NCBI RefSeq assembly: GCF_002738225.1
Contig: NZ_PEBQ01000014.1
Coordinates: forward strand, 1-64,000
DNA length: 64,000 nt
Source: Acetobacter pomorum
GTDB lineage: Bacteria; Pseudomonadota; Alphaproteobacteria; Acetobacterales; Acetobacteraceae
Direction: 5' to 3'
Under the pieces are notes generated by a model. The model was not told the DNA's origin and did not search any database. It saw only the letters and a list, made by a program, of their open reading frames with translations. Below are positions 9,102 through 17,678 of this stretch, piece after piece (the stretch's first letter is position 1; every line of letters starts with the position of its first letter). The translations under genes and the position numbers were made by a program.

Positions 9102-9753
9102 TACGAATGGTATGAACGAGCGCGTGCTGAAATGGTTTGTCTATTTTCTGGCGCAGGCGGGAAATATGCACATCAATGACGTTTGTTTGTGGGTCAAAAT
9201 GATAATCCCACACGCCTTCAAGCAGCATGGTGCGGGTAACAACCTGGCCTGCATGACGCATCAGAAATTCGAGCAGGCGGAATTCTCTCGGTTGTAATTC
9301 AATTTTTTGGCCAGCACGCCTGACATTGCGGGAGAGTAGGTCTATTTCCAGATCTCCAATATTAAGGCGTGTCTGGGGTTGTGCCTCGTTTCTATTGCGG
9401 CGTACCAAGGCTTCCAGACGTGCCTGAAGTTCGGAAAATGAGAAGGGTTTTGTAACATAGTCATCCCCTCCGGCTTTCAGTCCGGCCACTTTTTCATTGA
9501 TATCAGCCAAGGCTGAGAGAAGAAGTACGGGGGTGGAATTATTTTGTTTCCGCAATGTTTCAAGGATATGAATACCCTCTACGCCGCCCGGTAGCATGCG
9601 ATCGAGAATAATCACATCAAACTTCTCATGCTGTGCAAGAGATAACCCGTTTTTGCCGTCCTCGGCCTGCTCAACCAGATGACCAGCTTCCGTTAACCCT
9701 TTAGCAATAAAATTGCTAACAGTTTGATCGTCTTCAACAAGAAGAACGCGCAT
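9076..9753 (-). CDS. OmpR/PhoB-family response regulator
   Basis: A 225-residue two-domain regulator. The receiver domain has the acidic pair at residues 8-9, phospho-acceptor Asp51 in IILDRMLPGG, the switch region LLLSA and Lys102 in DYVTKPF. The DNA-binding domain is a winged helix with REFRLLEFLMRHAGQVVTR and VIDVHISRLRQKID, ending VHTIRNAGYMLQE. It binds DNA in response to phosphorylation by the overlapping kinase gene downstream. The ATG at 9753 is preferred over an in-frame TTG two codons upstream. The target genes cannot be inferred from the neighbours. Confidence 0.93.
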   Translation of the reverse strand: MRVLLVEDDQTVSNFIAKGLTEAGHLVEQAEDGKNGLSLAQHEKFDVIILDRMLPGGVEGIHILETLRKQNNSTPVLLLSALADINEKVAGLKAGGDDYVTKPFSFSELQARLEALVRRNRNEAQPQTRLNIGDLEIDLLSRNVRRAGQKIELQPREFRLLEFLMRHAGQVVTRTMLLEGVWDYHFDPQTNVIDVHISRLRQKIDKPFQHALVHTIRNAGYMLQE

Positions 9754-9832
9754 GATCAAGACCTTAACAAGTTATCCAGAGGCGTATTACCAAAGTCTTA
9801 CGATAAACATACATTCATGTCACGACTTGCAT

Positions 9833-10957
9833 TCACACTTGGTCCTTTTCATCCAGTTTTGGGGTTAGCTCATCCAGTGTGGCCATCAGCACGGCTGTAA
9901 GTGGGGAGGCAAAAATCAGGCCAGGAAAGCCCAGAATGGCACCAAAGAGTGTCTGAGACAAAACTGTCAGAGCAGGGGGCATTTGCACGGCATGGCGCTG
10001 AATAACCGGAGCCAGCACATTACCCTCTAAAAACTGGATCACGCTATAAAGCACAGCTACCATAATGGTTTCACGCGTGCCGAGGGAAAGTGCCAGCAGC
10101 AAGGCTGGCACAGCCCCCATAATGGCGCCAATATACGGGATAAAATTGCACAACCCGGCCAGCACACCCAAGGCCAAGGCTAGTGGTACGCCAATAAACC
10201 ACAGGCCAAGGCCAGAAAGCGTGCCAACTACCAGCATGTCTAAAGATTGCCCGGCAACCCATGCCCAAAGCGTCTGTCCGGCCCTAAGCAGGAGATCACG
10301 CACTTTGGGGCGTTTGGAAACAGGCACCAGCCGCAGAAAGCCGTTGGCATAAACAGCAGGAGACATGGCAAAATACAATCCGGCAATAAGCACAACCAGC
10401 AATGTGCCAATAGCCCCAAAGGCAGACCCCAAAATGCCTGTCATGGACCCGGCAATGCGGGAACCAAGAGAAGCAAGGCTGCTGGTATCTCCCCCGCCAG
10501 CCTGATGGCCACCTAAAGAGGCAGGCAGATAATTGAGGATCATCTGGCCCGTGGGGGTGCTTTGCAGGGTGTTTCTCAGCGCGGTTTCCTGTTGGCGCAG
10601 CGCATCTTGCAAACGTAGCGCCTCGCTGATCATGGCCGGACCACTATTCCAGACCAGAAAGACCGCGCTGGCAATCAATCCGCATATTACGGCGCTTAGG
10701 GCCCACCCATATGGCAGGCGCAGGTGGCGCACCAATATTTTGGACAACCCGTGCAGCACTACAGCACACAGTACTGATGCAAATACCACCATCAGCACAT
10801 CACCCATCAGCCAGACCACCAGCGCAATAATTGCGCCGCTGAAGGTCATGCGCAGAATTCTGGAAATGGATTGGAGCCAATCTGCACTTTCTGGCTTGTT
10901 TTCAGACGTTCCGCCAGCAAGAGGGATGGCAGAAGAAGACGTGTTGTCTGAATGCAT
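9833..10957 (-). CDS. AI-2E family (PerM/YdgG-like) membrane protein
   Basis: A 374-residue polytopic inner-membrane protein. Two adjacent hydrophobic segments (about 35-80) are followed by a third, a long amphipathic soluble stretch with repeated Leu/Gln, and a C-terminal block of helices containing the family's LGVLAGLCNFIPYIGAIMGA segment (about 255-275). The family includes putative autoinducer-2 exporters and Na+/H+ or other permeases; the substrate is not predictable. The start could be the ATG at 10957 or a GTG two codons upstream, which has a closer GAGAG ribosome site. The gene appears monocistronic. Confidence 0.85.
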   Translation of the reverse strand: MHSDNTSSSAIPLAGGTSENKPESADWLQSISRILRMTFSGAIIALVVWLMGDVLMVVFASVLCAVVLHGLSKILVRHLRLPYGWALSAVICGLIASAVFLVWNSGPAMISEALRLQDALRQQETALRNTLQSTPTGQMILNYLPASLGGHQAGGGDTSSLASLGSRIAGSMTGILGSAFGAIGTLLVVLIAGLYFAMSPAVYANGFLRLVPVSKRPKVRDLLLRAGQTLWAWVAGQSLDMLVVGTLSGLGLWFIGVPLALALGVLAGLCNFIPYIGAIMGAVPALLLALSLGTRETIMVAVLYSVIQFLEGNVLAPVIQRHAVQMPPALTVLSQTLFGAILGFPGLIFASPLTAVLMATLDELTPKLDEKDQV

Positions 10958-11114
10958 GCGCACGTGTCTCTCGGAAAACTGCCCAAAGGCAAAAGGTTGG
11001 TGATATGGGCAGTAAAGGCGATGTTATTGTATTTGAGATGTAGTCTTATCCATGCGTCTTATGGTCTGAGAAGAAAATTCTTAAAACTCAGATATAAAAA
11101 GCTGGCGTGCTGGT

Positions 11115-11150
11115 AAAAAAGCCTCACTTCCACATCAAGGTGTCAGGCTT
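11115..11150 (-). terminator. Terminator after the ABC-F gene
   Basis: AAGCCT (11119-11124) pairs with AGGCTT (11145-11150), with an additional inner CAC/GTG pairing. On the minus strand the stem is followed by TTTTTT. It overlaps the stop codon of the ABC-F gene. Confidence 0.5.
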
Positions 11151-13032
11151 CATTCGCAGCCTCTTCCATTTCGGCTTCGGCAGCCAGCCAGCGTTCTTCT
11201 ACCTCTTCCTGTTCCTTTTTGAGTGCAGCAAGGCGCGTGTTCAGGCGTGTGAGTTCCTGCGTTTTGCCTTCAGCATACAGGGCGGGGTCAGCAAGGCTTT
11301 CTTCGATCTTTTCTTGTTCCAGAGCCAGTTTGGCAAGGCGTGCTTCGGCGTCTTTGATAATTTTGCGCAAAGGGGCCAAGGCTTTGCGGGCCTCTGCACG
11401 TTCACGCCGGTCATCCTTGCGGCTGGGTTGGGCTACATTATCCTGTTTAGGGCGGTTTGCCGCACGGTTATGTTCGATCAACCATGCACGATATTCCGCC
11501 ATATCCCCTTCAAAGGGAGTAATTTTGCCATCGCCTACCAACCACAACCTGTCTGCTACCAGTTCCACCAGATGAGGGTCATGGCTGATCAGCACCACAG
11601 CGCCTTCATAATCTGCCAGCGCCCGAATAAGCGCATCTCGCGCATCCAGATCCAGATGGTTGGTGGGTTCATCCAACAGTAGGAGCTGGGGAGCATCACG
11701 CGTTGCCAAAGCTAGAAGCAGGCGTGCTTTTTCTCCGCCTGAAAGGTCTTTAACGGCAGTTTCTGCTCGTTCGGCATCCAGCCCGAAGCGAGCAAGCTGG
11801 GCCCGTACAACCGGAGGCGTTGCTTTGGGGAGTGCGCGCGCCATGTGATCGATGGGTGTTTCGTTCAGGCGGAGTTCCTCTGCCTGGTGTTGAGCAAAAT
11901 ATCCGATTTTCAGGCGTGGATTCCGTTCCACGGTGCCAGACAGAGGTTCCAGCCTGCCAGCAAGAAGTTTGGCAAAGGTCGATTTCCCATTCCCGTTGGC
12001 ACCAAGTAGGGCGATGCGGTCTTCCATATCCAGCCGGAGGGAAAGATTGCTGAGCACTGGCTTGCCATTATAGCCCACACTCGCGCGGCTCATGGTGAGA
12101 ATGGGGGGAGGGAGTTGTTCGGGTTCGGGGAAGGAGAAGTGCGCGGGTGTTTCTTCCACCACGGATTCGATAACAGGCAGTTTTTCCAAAGCCTTCAGGC
12201 GGGCCTGTGCCTGCTTGGCTTTGGTGGCTTTGGCCCGGAATCGATCTACAAAGGACTGCATATGTGCCCGTTGGGCCGCAATTTTTTCAACCTGCCGGGT
12301 CTGTTGTAAGGCTTGTTCTGTACGAATACGCACAAAATTTTCGTATCCACCCGGCGTCAGGCTGAGCTTGCCGTGGTCCAGATGCGCAATGGCATCCACG
12401 CAGGAATCGAGCAGCCCTCTGTCATGGCTGACAATCAGCGCGGCCCCTGCGAATCGGCGGAGCCAATCTTCCAGCCAAAGGGTGGCTTCCAGATCCAAAT
12501 GGTTGGTGGGCTCATCCAGCAGCAGCAAATCCGGTTCAAGAAACAGGGCGGTAGCGAGGGAAACACGCATGCGCCAACCGCCGGAAAAGTCTGAAACAGG
12601 GCAGGCCTGTGCGGCTGCATTAAACCCTAACCCAGCCAGAACAGAGGCTGCGCGCGCGGGTGCGCTATCTGCACGTATGGCACGCAAGCGCTCATGTATT
12701 TCCGTAATACGTACAGGATCAGTCGCCGTTTCTGCCTCTGCCAGAAGGGCGCTGCGTTCAGTATCGCCAGCTAAAACAGTCTCAAGAAGCGATGCATCAT
12801 CTGCCGGGGCTTCCTGTTTTACGCGTGCCATGCGGGCACGGGCAGACAGGCGAATTTCACCGCCATCGGGGGAAATATCACCTGCAATGGCTGCCAGAAG
12901 GGTGGATTTTCCAGCCCCATTGCGCCCGATAAGGCCGACCTTGCGGCCAGGCTCTATAGACAGGTTGGCCTGGTCCAGAAGGGTGCGGCCTGCCATACGC
13001 AGGGTAAGATCGGATATGACAAGAAGGCTCAA
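11143..13032 (-). CDS. ABC-F family ATPase (YheS/Uup-like)
   Basis: A 629-residue soluble protein with two ATP-binding cassettes and no membrane segments, as in ABC-F translation factors. Cassette 1 has Walker A GRNGAGKST (about 37-45), signature SGGWRMR and Walker B LLLDEPTNHLDLEA. Cassette 2 has GANGNGKST, signature LSGGEKAR and LLLDEPTNHLDLDA. A charged inter-domain linker with RFRAKATKAKQAQAR fits the family's P-site tRNA-interaction motif, and a C-terminal coiled coil (about 540-625) is rich in Lys, Glu and Ala. It probably acts on ribosomes rather than in transport. The N-terminus resembles the YheS subgroup more than EttA, but the subgroup needs phylogeny. Confidence 0.9.
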   Translation of the reverse strand: MSLLVISDLTLRMAGRTLLDQANLSIEPGRKVGLIGRNGAGKSTLLAAIAGDISPDGGEIRLSARARMARVKQEAPADDASLLETVLAGDTERSALLAEAETATDPVRITEIHERLRAIRADSAPARAASVLAGLGFNAAAQACPVSDFSGGWRMRVSLATALFLEPDLLLLDEPTNHLDLEATLWLEDWLRRFAGAALIVSHDRGLLDSCVDAIAHLDHGKLSLTPGGYENFVRIRTEQALQQTRQVEKIAAQRAHMQSFVDRFRAKATKAKQAQARLKALEKLPVIESVVEETPAHFSFPEPEQLPPPILTMSRASVGYNGKPVLSNLSLRLDMEDRIALLGANGNGKSTFAKLLAGRLEPLSGTVERNPRLKIGYFAQHQAEELRLNETPIDHMARALPKATPPVVRAQLARFGLDAERAETAVKDLSGGEKARLLLALATRDAPQLLLLDEPTNHLDLDARDALIRALADYEGAVVLISHDPHLVELVADRLWLVGDGKITPFEGDMAEYRAWLIEHNRAANRPKQDNVAQPSRKDDRRERAEARKALAPLRKIIKDAEARLAKLALEQEKIEESLADPALYAEGKTQELTRLNTRLAALKKEQEEVEERWLAAEAEMEEAANEA

Positions 13033-13167
13033 CGCAACTCTCGTTTCTTTATGAATCGTGCATTACATCCGGCATGGTACCTACCAGCCCGCGCCGATAT
13101 GCTCTAGATGGAGCGCTACGGCTGCCACCCTTATGGTGTTGGTATGCCAGAAAAAAGGAGAAACCCA

Positions 13168-13590
13168 ATGGCTAAAGAACGTACGCTGTCTATTATTAAG
13201 CCGGATGCAACCCGCCGCAACCTGACGGGCAAGATCAATGCCGTGTTTGAAGATGCAGGGCTGCGCATTGTTGCACAGAAGCGCATCCAGCTGACCCCGG
13301 CTCAGGCTGGTGCTTTCTACGAAGTGCACAAAGAACGCCCTTTCTATAACGATCTGGTGTCCTTCATGATCTCTGGTCCGGTTGTGGTGCAGGTGCTTGA
13401 AGGTGACAACGCAGTTGCCAAGAACCGCGAAGTGATGGGTGCAACAGACCCCAAAAAGGCAGAACCCAACACCATTCGTGCTCAGTTTGCTGAAAGCATT
13501 GAAGCAAACTCCGTGCATGGTTCTGACAGCGCAGAAAACGCAGCGAACGAAATCCGCTTCTTCTTTGCGGAAACCGAAATCCTGCCCTGA
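13168..13590 (+). CDS. ndk: Nucleoside diphosphate kinase
   Basis: A 140-residue NDP kinase that transfers the gamma phosphate of ATP to nucleoside diphosphates through a phosphohistidine. It opens with [20 protein letters not shown], has the [19 protein letters not shown] segment, and the active-site histidine is in [13 protein letters not shown] (about residue 117). The length is typical. The ATG at 13168 follows AAGGAG by 7 nt. Reading further upstream in the same frame gives no homologous residues. It is a single-gene unit closed by a strong terminator. Confidence 0.98.
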   Translation: MAKERTLSIIKPDATRRNLTGKINAVFEDAGLRIVAQKRIQLTPAQAGAFYEVHKERPFYNDLVSFMISGPVVVQVLEGDNAVAKNREVMGATDPKKAEPNTIRAQFAESIEANSVHGSDSAENAANEIRFFFAETEILP

Positions 13591-13609
13591 TCCGTTTTTT
13601 GCGGATTTA

Positions 13610-13650
13610 CTCTGGCTGGTGCGTTTGCTGCCAGCCAGAGCAATATTTTT
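13610..13650 (+). terminator. Intrinsic terminator after ndk
   Basis: The ten-base arms CTCTGGCTGG (13610-13619) and CCAGCCAGAG (13631-13640) pair perfectly, followed by CAATATTTTT. It lies 19 bp past the ndk stop. Confidence 0.85.
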
Positions 13651-13854
13651 AAAGTGTTGCTGTGGCCACCTATTGGGCGCAGTATGCAAGAGGTAAGCAC
13701 CTTTTGCATGGGAGGTGTGGCTGCAAAGATGGGGTCATACCTAACATTTGCTCTATAAGCATTCCTCTAATATGTAAGCATCCAAAAAATTTTTCCGGCT
13801 GCGTGTTGAGGAAGCCTCCGCGCGCTGTTGGCTTTGCGAGCGAAAAGGAATGAC

Positions 13855-15414
13855 ATGAAAGTTCTGGCGGTTCACCCCAGCGCCCTGATGTACACGCGGG
13901 TCTTTCTCCGTCTGGAGCCTCTTGGCATGGAGCTGGTTGCTGGCGCGGCCCGCAATGCAGGGCATGATGTGCAGCTTTTGGATCTTCAGGCTGAAACGCA
14001 TGAAGATTACTGGAAAATGCTGGATGAGTTTCAGCCCGATGTGGTGTGTTACTCTGGCAACTATCTGGCAAACGTGCCGGAAATCTTGGATCTGTGCCGG
14101 GAAACCCGCTACCGCTACCCCAATATCTTCCAGTTTGTAGGCGGCCACTCCGTATCCTTTATTGCAAAAGATGTGTTGGAGCTTTCTGAGGGCACCATCA
14201 ACTGCATTCTTAAAGGCGAAGGCGATGCCACGGTTGGGCTGCTGCTGGACGCCGTGCAGAATGGTAAGGATATTCTGGAAGTGCCGGGCGTTATCAGTAA
14301 GGATGGTGAAGGCCCGCCGCCGATCTTTGTGAAGTCTCTGGATGAAGTCCGCCCTGCGCGTGACCTTCTGCGCCACCGCAATAAATACTTTATTGGCACG
14401 CTGGATCCGGCTGCCTCTATCGAATTTGCGCGTGGGTGCCCGTGGGATTGCACATTCTGTTCCGCATGGACCTTCTATGGCCGTTCCTATCGTACAGCCA
14501 GCCCGCAGGTGATTGCGGATGAGCTGGAAGAAATTAAGGAACCCGGCATCTTTATCGTGGATGATGTGGCCTTCGTGCATGAAGAGCACGGCATGGCCAT
14601 TGCCAATGAAATCAAGAAGCGCGGCATTAAAAAGGAATATTACCTTGAGACGCGAGCGGACGTGCTGCTGCGCAACAAGGAAGTGTTTAAGGTCTGGAGT
14701 GAAATCGGGCTTTCCTACATCTTTATCGGCATGGAAGCAGTGGATGAAGAAGGTCTGAAGCAGTTCCGTAAACGTGTTTCTCTGGATAAAAACTTCGAGG
14801 CTCTGGAATACGCGCGTTCTCTGGGGCTGATTGTTGCCATTAACATCATTGCTGATCCTTCATGGGATCGGAAGCGCTTTGAAACAGTGCGTCAGTGGTG
14901 TCTGGAAATTCCGGATATCGTGAATATTTCTGTTACCACGCCGTATCCGGGCACAGAAATCTGGCACAAGGAAGCACGCCGCCTGACAACGCGGGATTAT
15001 CGTTTGTTCGATATTCAGCATGCCGTGCTGCCAACCACATTGCCGTTGCCAGAGTTTTACGAAGAGCTAGTGAAAACCCAGCAGGTGCTCAACACCAAAC
15101 ATATGGGTTGGGAAGCGCTGAAGGATACGGCCGGTATTGCGGCCCGTCTGCTGCGCAATGGCCAGACCAACTTTGTAAAAATGCTCTGGAAGTTCAATTC
15201 GGTCTTCAACCCCAAGCTTCAGCTGGCAGATCACCAGCGTCCTGCACGGTATCTGATGCCTGTGCAGCCTGATGCTGTGACCAAGCTGGACAAGAAAGAT
15301 CTGTACGTGCATGGGCCTGGTGGCCGTAAAACACGTGCGCTGGATGATGATACCGAAAAATTTGTAGATACAACCCGTATGGGTGAAACTGCAGAGGCTG
15401 AAGCCGAAGCTTAA
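13855..15414 (+). CDS. hpnR: B12-binding radical SAM protein, hopanoid C-3 methylase HpnR
   Basis: A 519-residue enzyme with an N-terminal cobalamin-binding Rossmann domain (about 1-150, opening MKVLAVHPSALMYTRVFLRL) and a radical SAM barrel. The Fe-S cysteines are C195, C199 and C202 in GCPWDCTFC. HpnR adds a methyl group at C-3 of hopanoids, membrane lipids that acetic acid bacteria are known to make in methylated form. The ATG at 13855 follows AAGGA. The C-terminal tail is acidic and Ala/Glu-rich. No other hopanoid gene lies nearby. Other B12-radical-SAM subfamilies such as HpnJ or HpnP have different N-termini; the HpnR call rests on remembered similarity. Confidence 0.8.
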   Translation: MKVLAVHPSALMYTRVFLRLEPLGMELVAGAARNAGHDVQLLDLQAETHEDYWKMLDEFQPDVVCYSGNYLANVPEILDLCRETRYRYPNIFQFVGGHSVSFIAKDVLELSEGTINCILKGEGDATVGLLLDAVQNGKDILEVPGVISKDGEGPPPIFVKSLDEVRPARDLLRHRNKYFIGTLDPAASIEFARGCPWDCTFCSAWTFYGRSYRTASPQVIADELEEIKEPGIFIVDDVAFVHEEHGMAIANEIKKRGIKKEYYLETRADVLLRNKEVFKVWSEIGLSYIFIGMEAVDEEGLKQFRKRVSLDKNFEALEYARSLGLIVAINIIADPSWDRKRFETVRQWCLEIPDIVNISVTTPYPGTEIWHKEARRLTTRDYRLFDIQHAVLPTTLPLPEFYEELVKTQQVLNTKHMGWEALKDTAGIAARLLRNGQTNFVKMLWKFNSVFNPKLQLADHQRPARYLMPVQPDAVTKLDKKDLYVHGPGGRKTRALDDDTEKFVDTTRMGETAEAEAEA

Positions 15415-15434
15415 AATCTAAAAGGGGTTTTCGT

Positions 15435-16100
15435 TTAGGCCGGCATAGCTGGTGGCGGAAACCCCAATGCTTCCGAAGTGTAGGTTTCAATTACGACACA
15501 AAATGCCTGCCCAGCCTGATTACGCAGGACCGCCATATGGCGGAAAAGGTAAGATGGCAGGCAAATGGGCTGCCCAGATCCAGCAGGAATACCCTGCTGT
15601 TCCCATTGTTCTGGCAAGGGGAACCATAGGCTCTCACGCCGAATAAGTTGGCGGGAAAAATTGAGAGCCGCCACCACAAGCCCAAAAGGTCTATCCGTTG
15701 TATTGAGCTCTATGGCCATGTGCGGGGATAGCCTTGCGGGAAGGTACCAGTTTTCTGCCTCTGAAAAAACTTTCCCCTGTGCGGTAAGCTGTACTTTTCT
15801 GTAACGCACATCTTCTTTTTGTGTCTCAGATGCGCCCAAGAGTGTTTGCTGCAAAAAAGGCGGACAAGGGGCGGTGGCGTGCTTTTGGCGGTAGGCTTGC
15901 AACTTGCTTTCTGGTGTGACGAGTCCGTAATGATGTATCCAATGCTCCAGCACACGCGTTGCGCTTGAGTTGGCAAGCAGTTTGTTTTCCAGTTTTTCTA
16001 CAAGTGTTGCCAGCATCAGGCGGTGGAGAGGGATATCTCGCCACTGAGATAAAGGAATGTGCATCTTGTTCTGGTCGGAAAACGTGGAAAAACTGCTCAT
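15435..16100 (-). CDS. Putative chorismate-lyase-fold protein
   Basis: A 221-residue cytosolic protein. The central segment (YRKVQLTAQGKVFSEAENWY, then LPARLSPHMAIELNTTDRPFG) follows the pattern of the chorismate lyase/UTRA fold: a strand-rich domain with a conserved Arg and a PFG turn. A genuine UbiC releases 4-hydroxybenzoate from chorismate for ubiquinone. The N-terminal 60 residues are helical and unusual for UbiC. The gene is only 20 bp from the end of hpnR, convergent, and divergent from the CopZ-like gene. Alternatives are a UTRA-like ligand-binding protein or an uncharacterised family, so the function should be treated as tentative. Confidence 0.5.
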   Translation of the reverse strand: MSSFSTFSDQNKMHIPLSQWRDIPLHRLMLATLVEKLENKLLANSSATRVLEHWIHHYGLVTPESKLQAYRQKHATAPCPPFLQQTLLGASETQKEDVRYRKVQLTAQGKVFSEAENWYLPARLSPHMAIELNTTDRPFGLVVAALNFSRQLIRRESLWFPLPEQWEQQGIPAGSGQPICLPSYLFRHMAVLRNQAGQAFCVVIETYTSEALGFPPPAMPA

Positions 16101-16231
16101 TTAGGCAGCATATCATGAGAATGCGGGAAGACAGACTGCCGATCTGCTTATTCCGTCCAAGCCAGAGCTGCGCTATAACGTGATAACGTATAATGCGGCG
16201 TAAATATGTTATTTGAACAAGGGAAAGATAA

Positions 16232-16444
16232 ATGGCTCAGACAACAGCAAGTTTTATGGTGGATGGTATGACATGTGATGGCTGTGTATCTGCTATTAAA
16301 CGCGCCCTTGCTGCTATTGATGGTGTGGATTCAACAGATGTTAACCTGGCAACGCGGGAAGTGAAAGTAACGTATGATCCAACACGTGCTGGTGTTTCTT
16401 CCTTGCAGAATGCAATCCGTGGTGCAGGTTACGAAGTAAGCTAA
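16232..16444 (+). CDS. Heavy-metal-associated domain protein, CopZ-like
   Basis: A 70-residue single HMA domain. The metal-binding pair is C15 and C18 in GMTCDGC, and the rest follows the ferredoxin-like fold (VNLATREVKVTYDP, then IRGAGYEV at the C-terminus). It is likely a cytosolic Cu(I) chaperone handing copper to a P-type ATPase such as the one at 56579, some 40 kb away. A TATAAT hexamer at 16189-16194 is a plausible -10 element without a clear -35, as expected for a promoter that needs an activator. GGGAAAG just upstream of the ATG serves as the ribosome site. Confidence 0.88.
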   Translation: MAQTTASFMVDGMTCDGCVSAIKRALAAIDGVDSTDVNLATREVKVTYDPTRAGVSSLQNAIRGAGYEVS

Positions 16445-16616
16445 CAGGGCGTTTTTCATTTTTGCCAGTTCTGCCATGCGGCCAACAGACAGGGGGCGTG
16501 ATGTTCTTTGCCTAGCTGGAAATGGCGGAAACTGGCAGTATGAACACTCCCGAATAACACGTCAGCGCGGCCCGCAGCCGCTGCAAGATATGCTGAAGCA
16601 AGGTGGCTGGTCCGTT

Positions 16617-16916
16617 ATGCAGATGAAGAATACATTACGCCTTGGGTTTGTAGCCATTGGTCTGGCCCTGTTGGGTGGCTGCTCTTCCGAGGTGGGGCGT
16701 CTGCCATTGGTTGACACGGATATTACCTGCCTACGCAAGCAAATGGCTGGGCCGATGTATCTTAGCTTTCCGCTGGCCGCCAATACATGCCAGCGTATGA
16801 CAAATCATGGCTTTATGTTTGGTGAAAAAAACGCGAAGCCGATTCCGCTTAATCTGAAAGGTGCGCCAGACCTTCAGAAACAGGCAGATGAATATGGGTA
16901 TAGTTACACGCGCTGA
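16617..16916 (+). CDS. Small putative lipoprotein
   Basis: A protein of about 99 residues. The N-terminus has positive residues, a hydrophobic core (LGFVAIGLALLGG) and a lipobox LLGGC with Cys22, so it should be lipid-anchored after signal peptidase II cleavage. The mature part is short, has two further cysteines (in ITCLRK and ANTCQR), and ends in polar residues. It resembles no family I know. The frame is open upstream to 16476, but that part lacks any signal sequence; the ATG at 16617 or 16623 puts the signal at the start. It ends 15 bp before the convergent HNH gene. Confidence 0.65.
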   Translation: MQMKNTLRLGFVAIGLALLGGCSSEVGRLPLVDTDITCLRKQMAGPMYLSFPLAANTCQRMTNHGFMFGEKNAKPIPLNLKGAPDLQKQADEYGYSYTR

Positions 16917-16931
16917 AAAACGGTTGCCTAA

Positions 16932-17495
16932 TCAGCTTTCCAGTTCTGTGTCCCAATATAGGTAATCGCGCCAGCTTTCATGCAGATAGTTGGGCGGAAA
17001 AGCGCGTCCATTTTCCTGCAATTGCCAGGATGATGGACGTTCTGGCCGGTGCCGCGGCAACATGCCGATAACATGCGGCAGATGCGACCCTTTGCGCAGA
17101 TTGCAGCATCCACATGCCGTTACAATATTTTCCCAGCTTGTTTTTCCACCCTTGCAGCGCGGGATAACGTGGTCAAACGTGAGTTCCTGCGTAGGGTGGC
17201 GTTCACCACAATACTGGCAGGAAAAATTATCCCGCAGAAAAACATTAAAACGGGTAAAAGCAGGTTTGCGGGCTGCGGGAATATAGTCTTTTAAGGCAAT
17301 AACGCTGGGCAGACGGATAGTATGGTGGGGCGAGTGAACTTCTGTCTCATACTCGCTCAGCACAGAAACCCGGTCCAACCACACAGCTTTAATGGCATCC
17401 TGCCATGCCCAAAGGGAAAGAGGATAGTAGGAAAGTGGCCGAAAATCTGCATTCAGAACTAATGCAGGAAAGTTGAGGGTACTACCGTCAGGCAA
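16932..17495 (-). CDS. HNH endonuclease family protein
   Basis: A 187-residue protein with an HNH nuclease domain at about 95-140: a first zinc-binding pair CQYCG, the catalytic histidine in LTFDHVIPRCKGGKTSWEN, and a second pair in CGCCNLRKG. The TTG start at 17495 is well supported, with AGGAG 7 nt upstream and no earlier ATG that improves the fit. Stand-alone HNH proteins of this type are common in alphaproteobacteria; their DNA target is generally unknown. There is no methylase or phage gene nearby, so restriction or homing is not suggested by context. Confidence 0.85.
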   Translation of the reverse strand: MPDGSTLNFPALVLNADFRPLSYYPLSLWAWQDAIKAVWLDRVSVLSEYETEVHSPHHTIRLPSVIALKDYIPAARKPAFTRFNVFLRDNFSCQYCGERHPTQELTFDHVIPRCKGGKTSWENIVTACGCCNLRKGSHLPHVIGMLPRHRPERPSSWQLQENGRAFPPNYLHESWRDYLYWDTELES

Positions 17496-17678
17496 GACTT
17501 GTCTCCTCGGCGTATGTTCGAGGGCGCATCTTTCTGCGATCGTAAAACTCGGAGCCGATTGCCTGCAAAAGGTGCGTCGTCGAGGTCATTACTGCATACA
17601 GTATTGCAGAGGTTCTAGAACGAGGCAACAAAACGCCCAGCTATTTGGCAAGACTTTTTAGAGTTTCGTAATAGTTTC

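Noticed and set aside
12092-13054. Plus-strand ORF of 320 residues opposite the ABC-F gene
   Set aside because: Composition is rich in Arg, Ser and Ala as expected of an antisense reading; the ABC-F gene is unambiguous.
13651-13854. Cobalamin riboswitch before the B12-dependent hpnR
   Set aside because: I looked for the conserved B12-box and core elements and did not see them; the region has only weak dyads and a possible weak promoter.
17612-17621. GTTCTAGAAC palindrome as a LexA box
   Set aside because: Alphaproteobacterial LexA boxes are direct repeats of GTTC with a 7-bp gap; this is a short inverted repeat with no second half-site.
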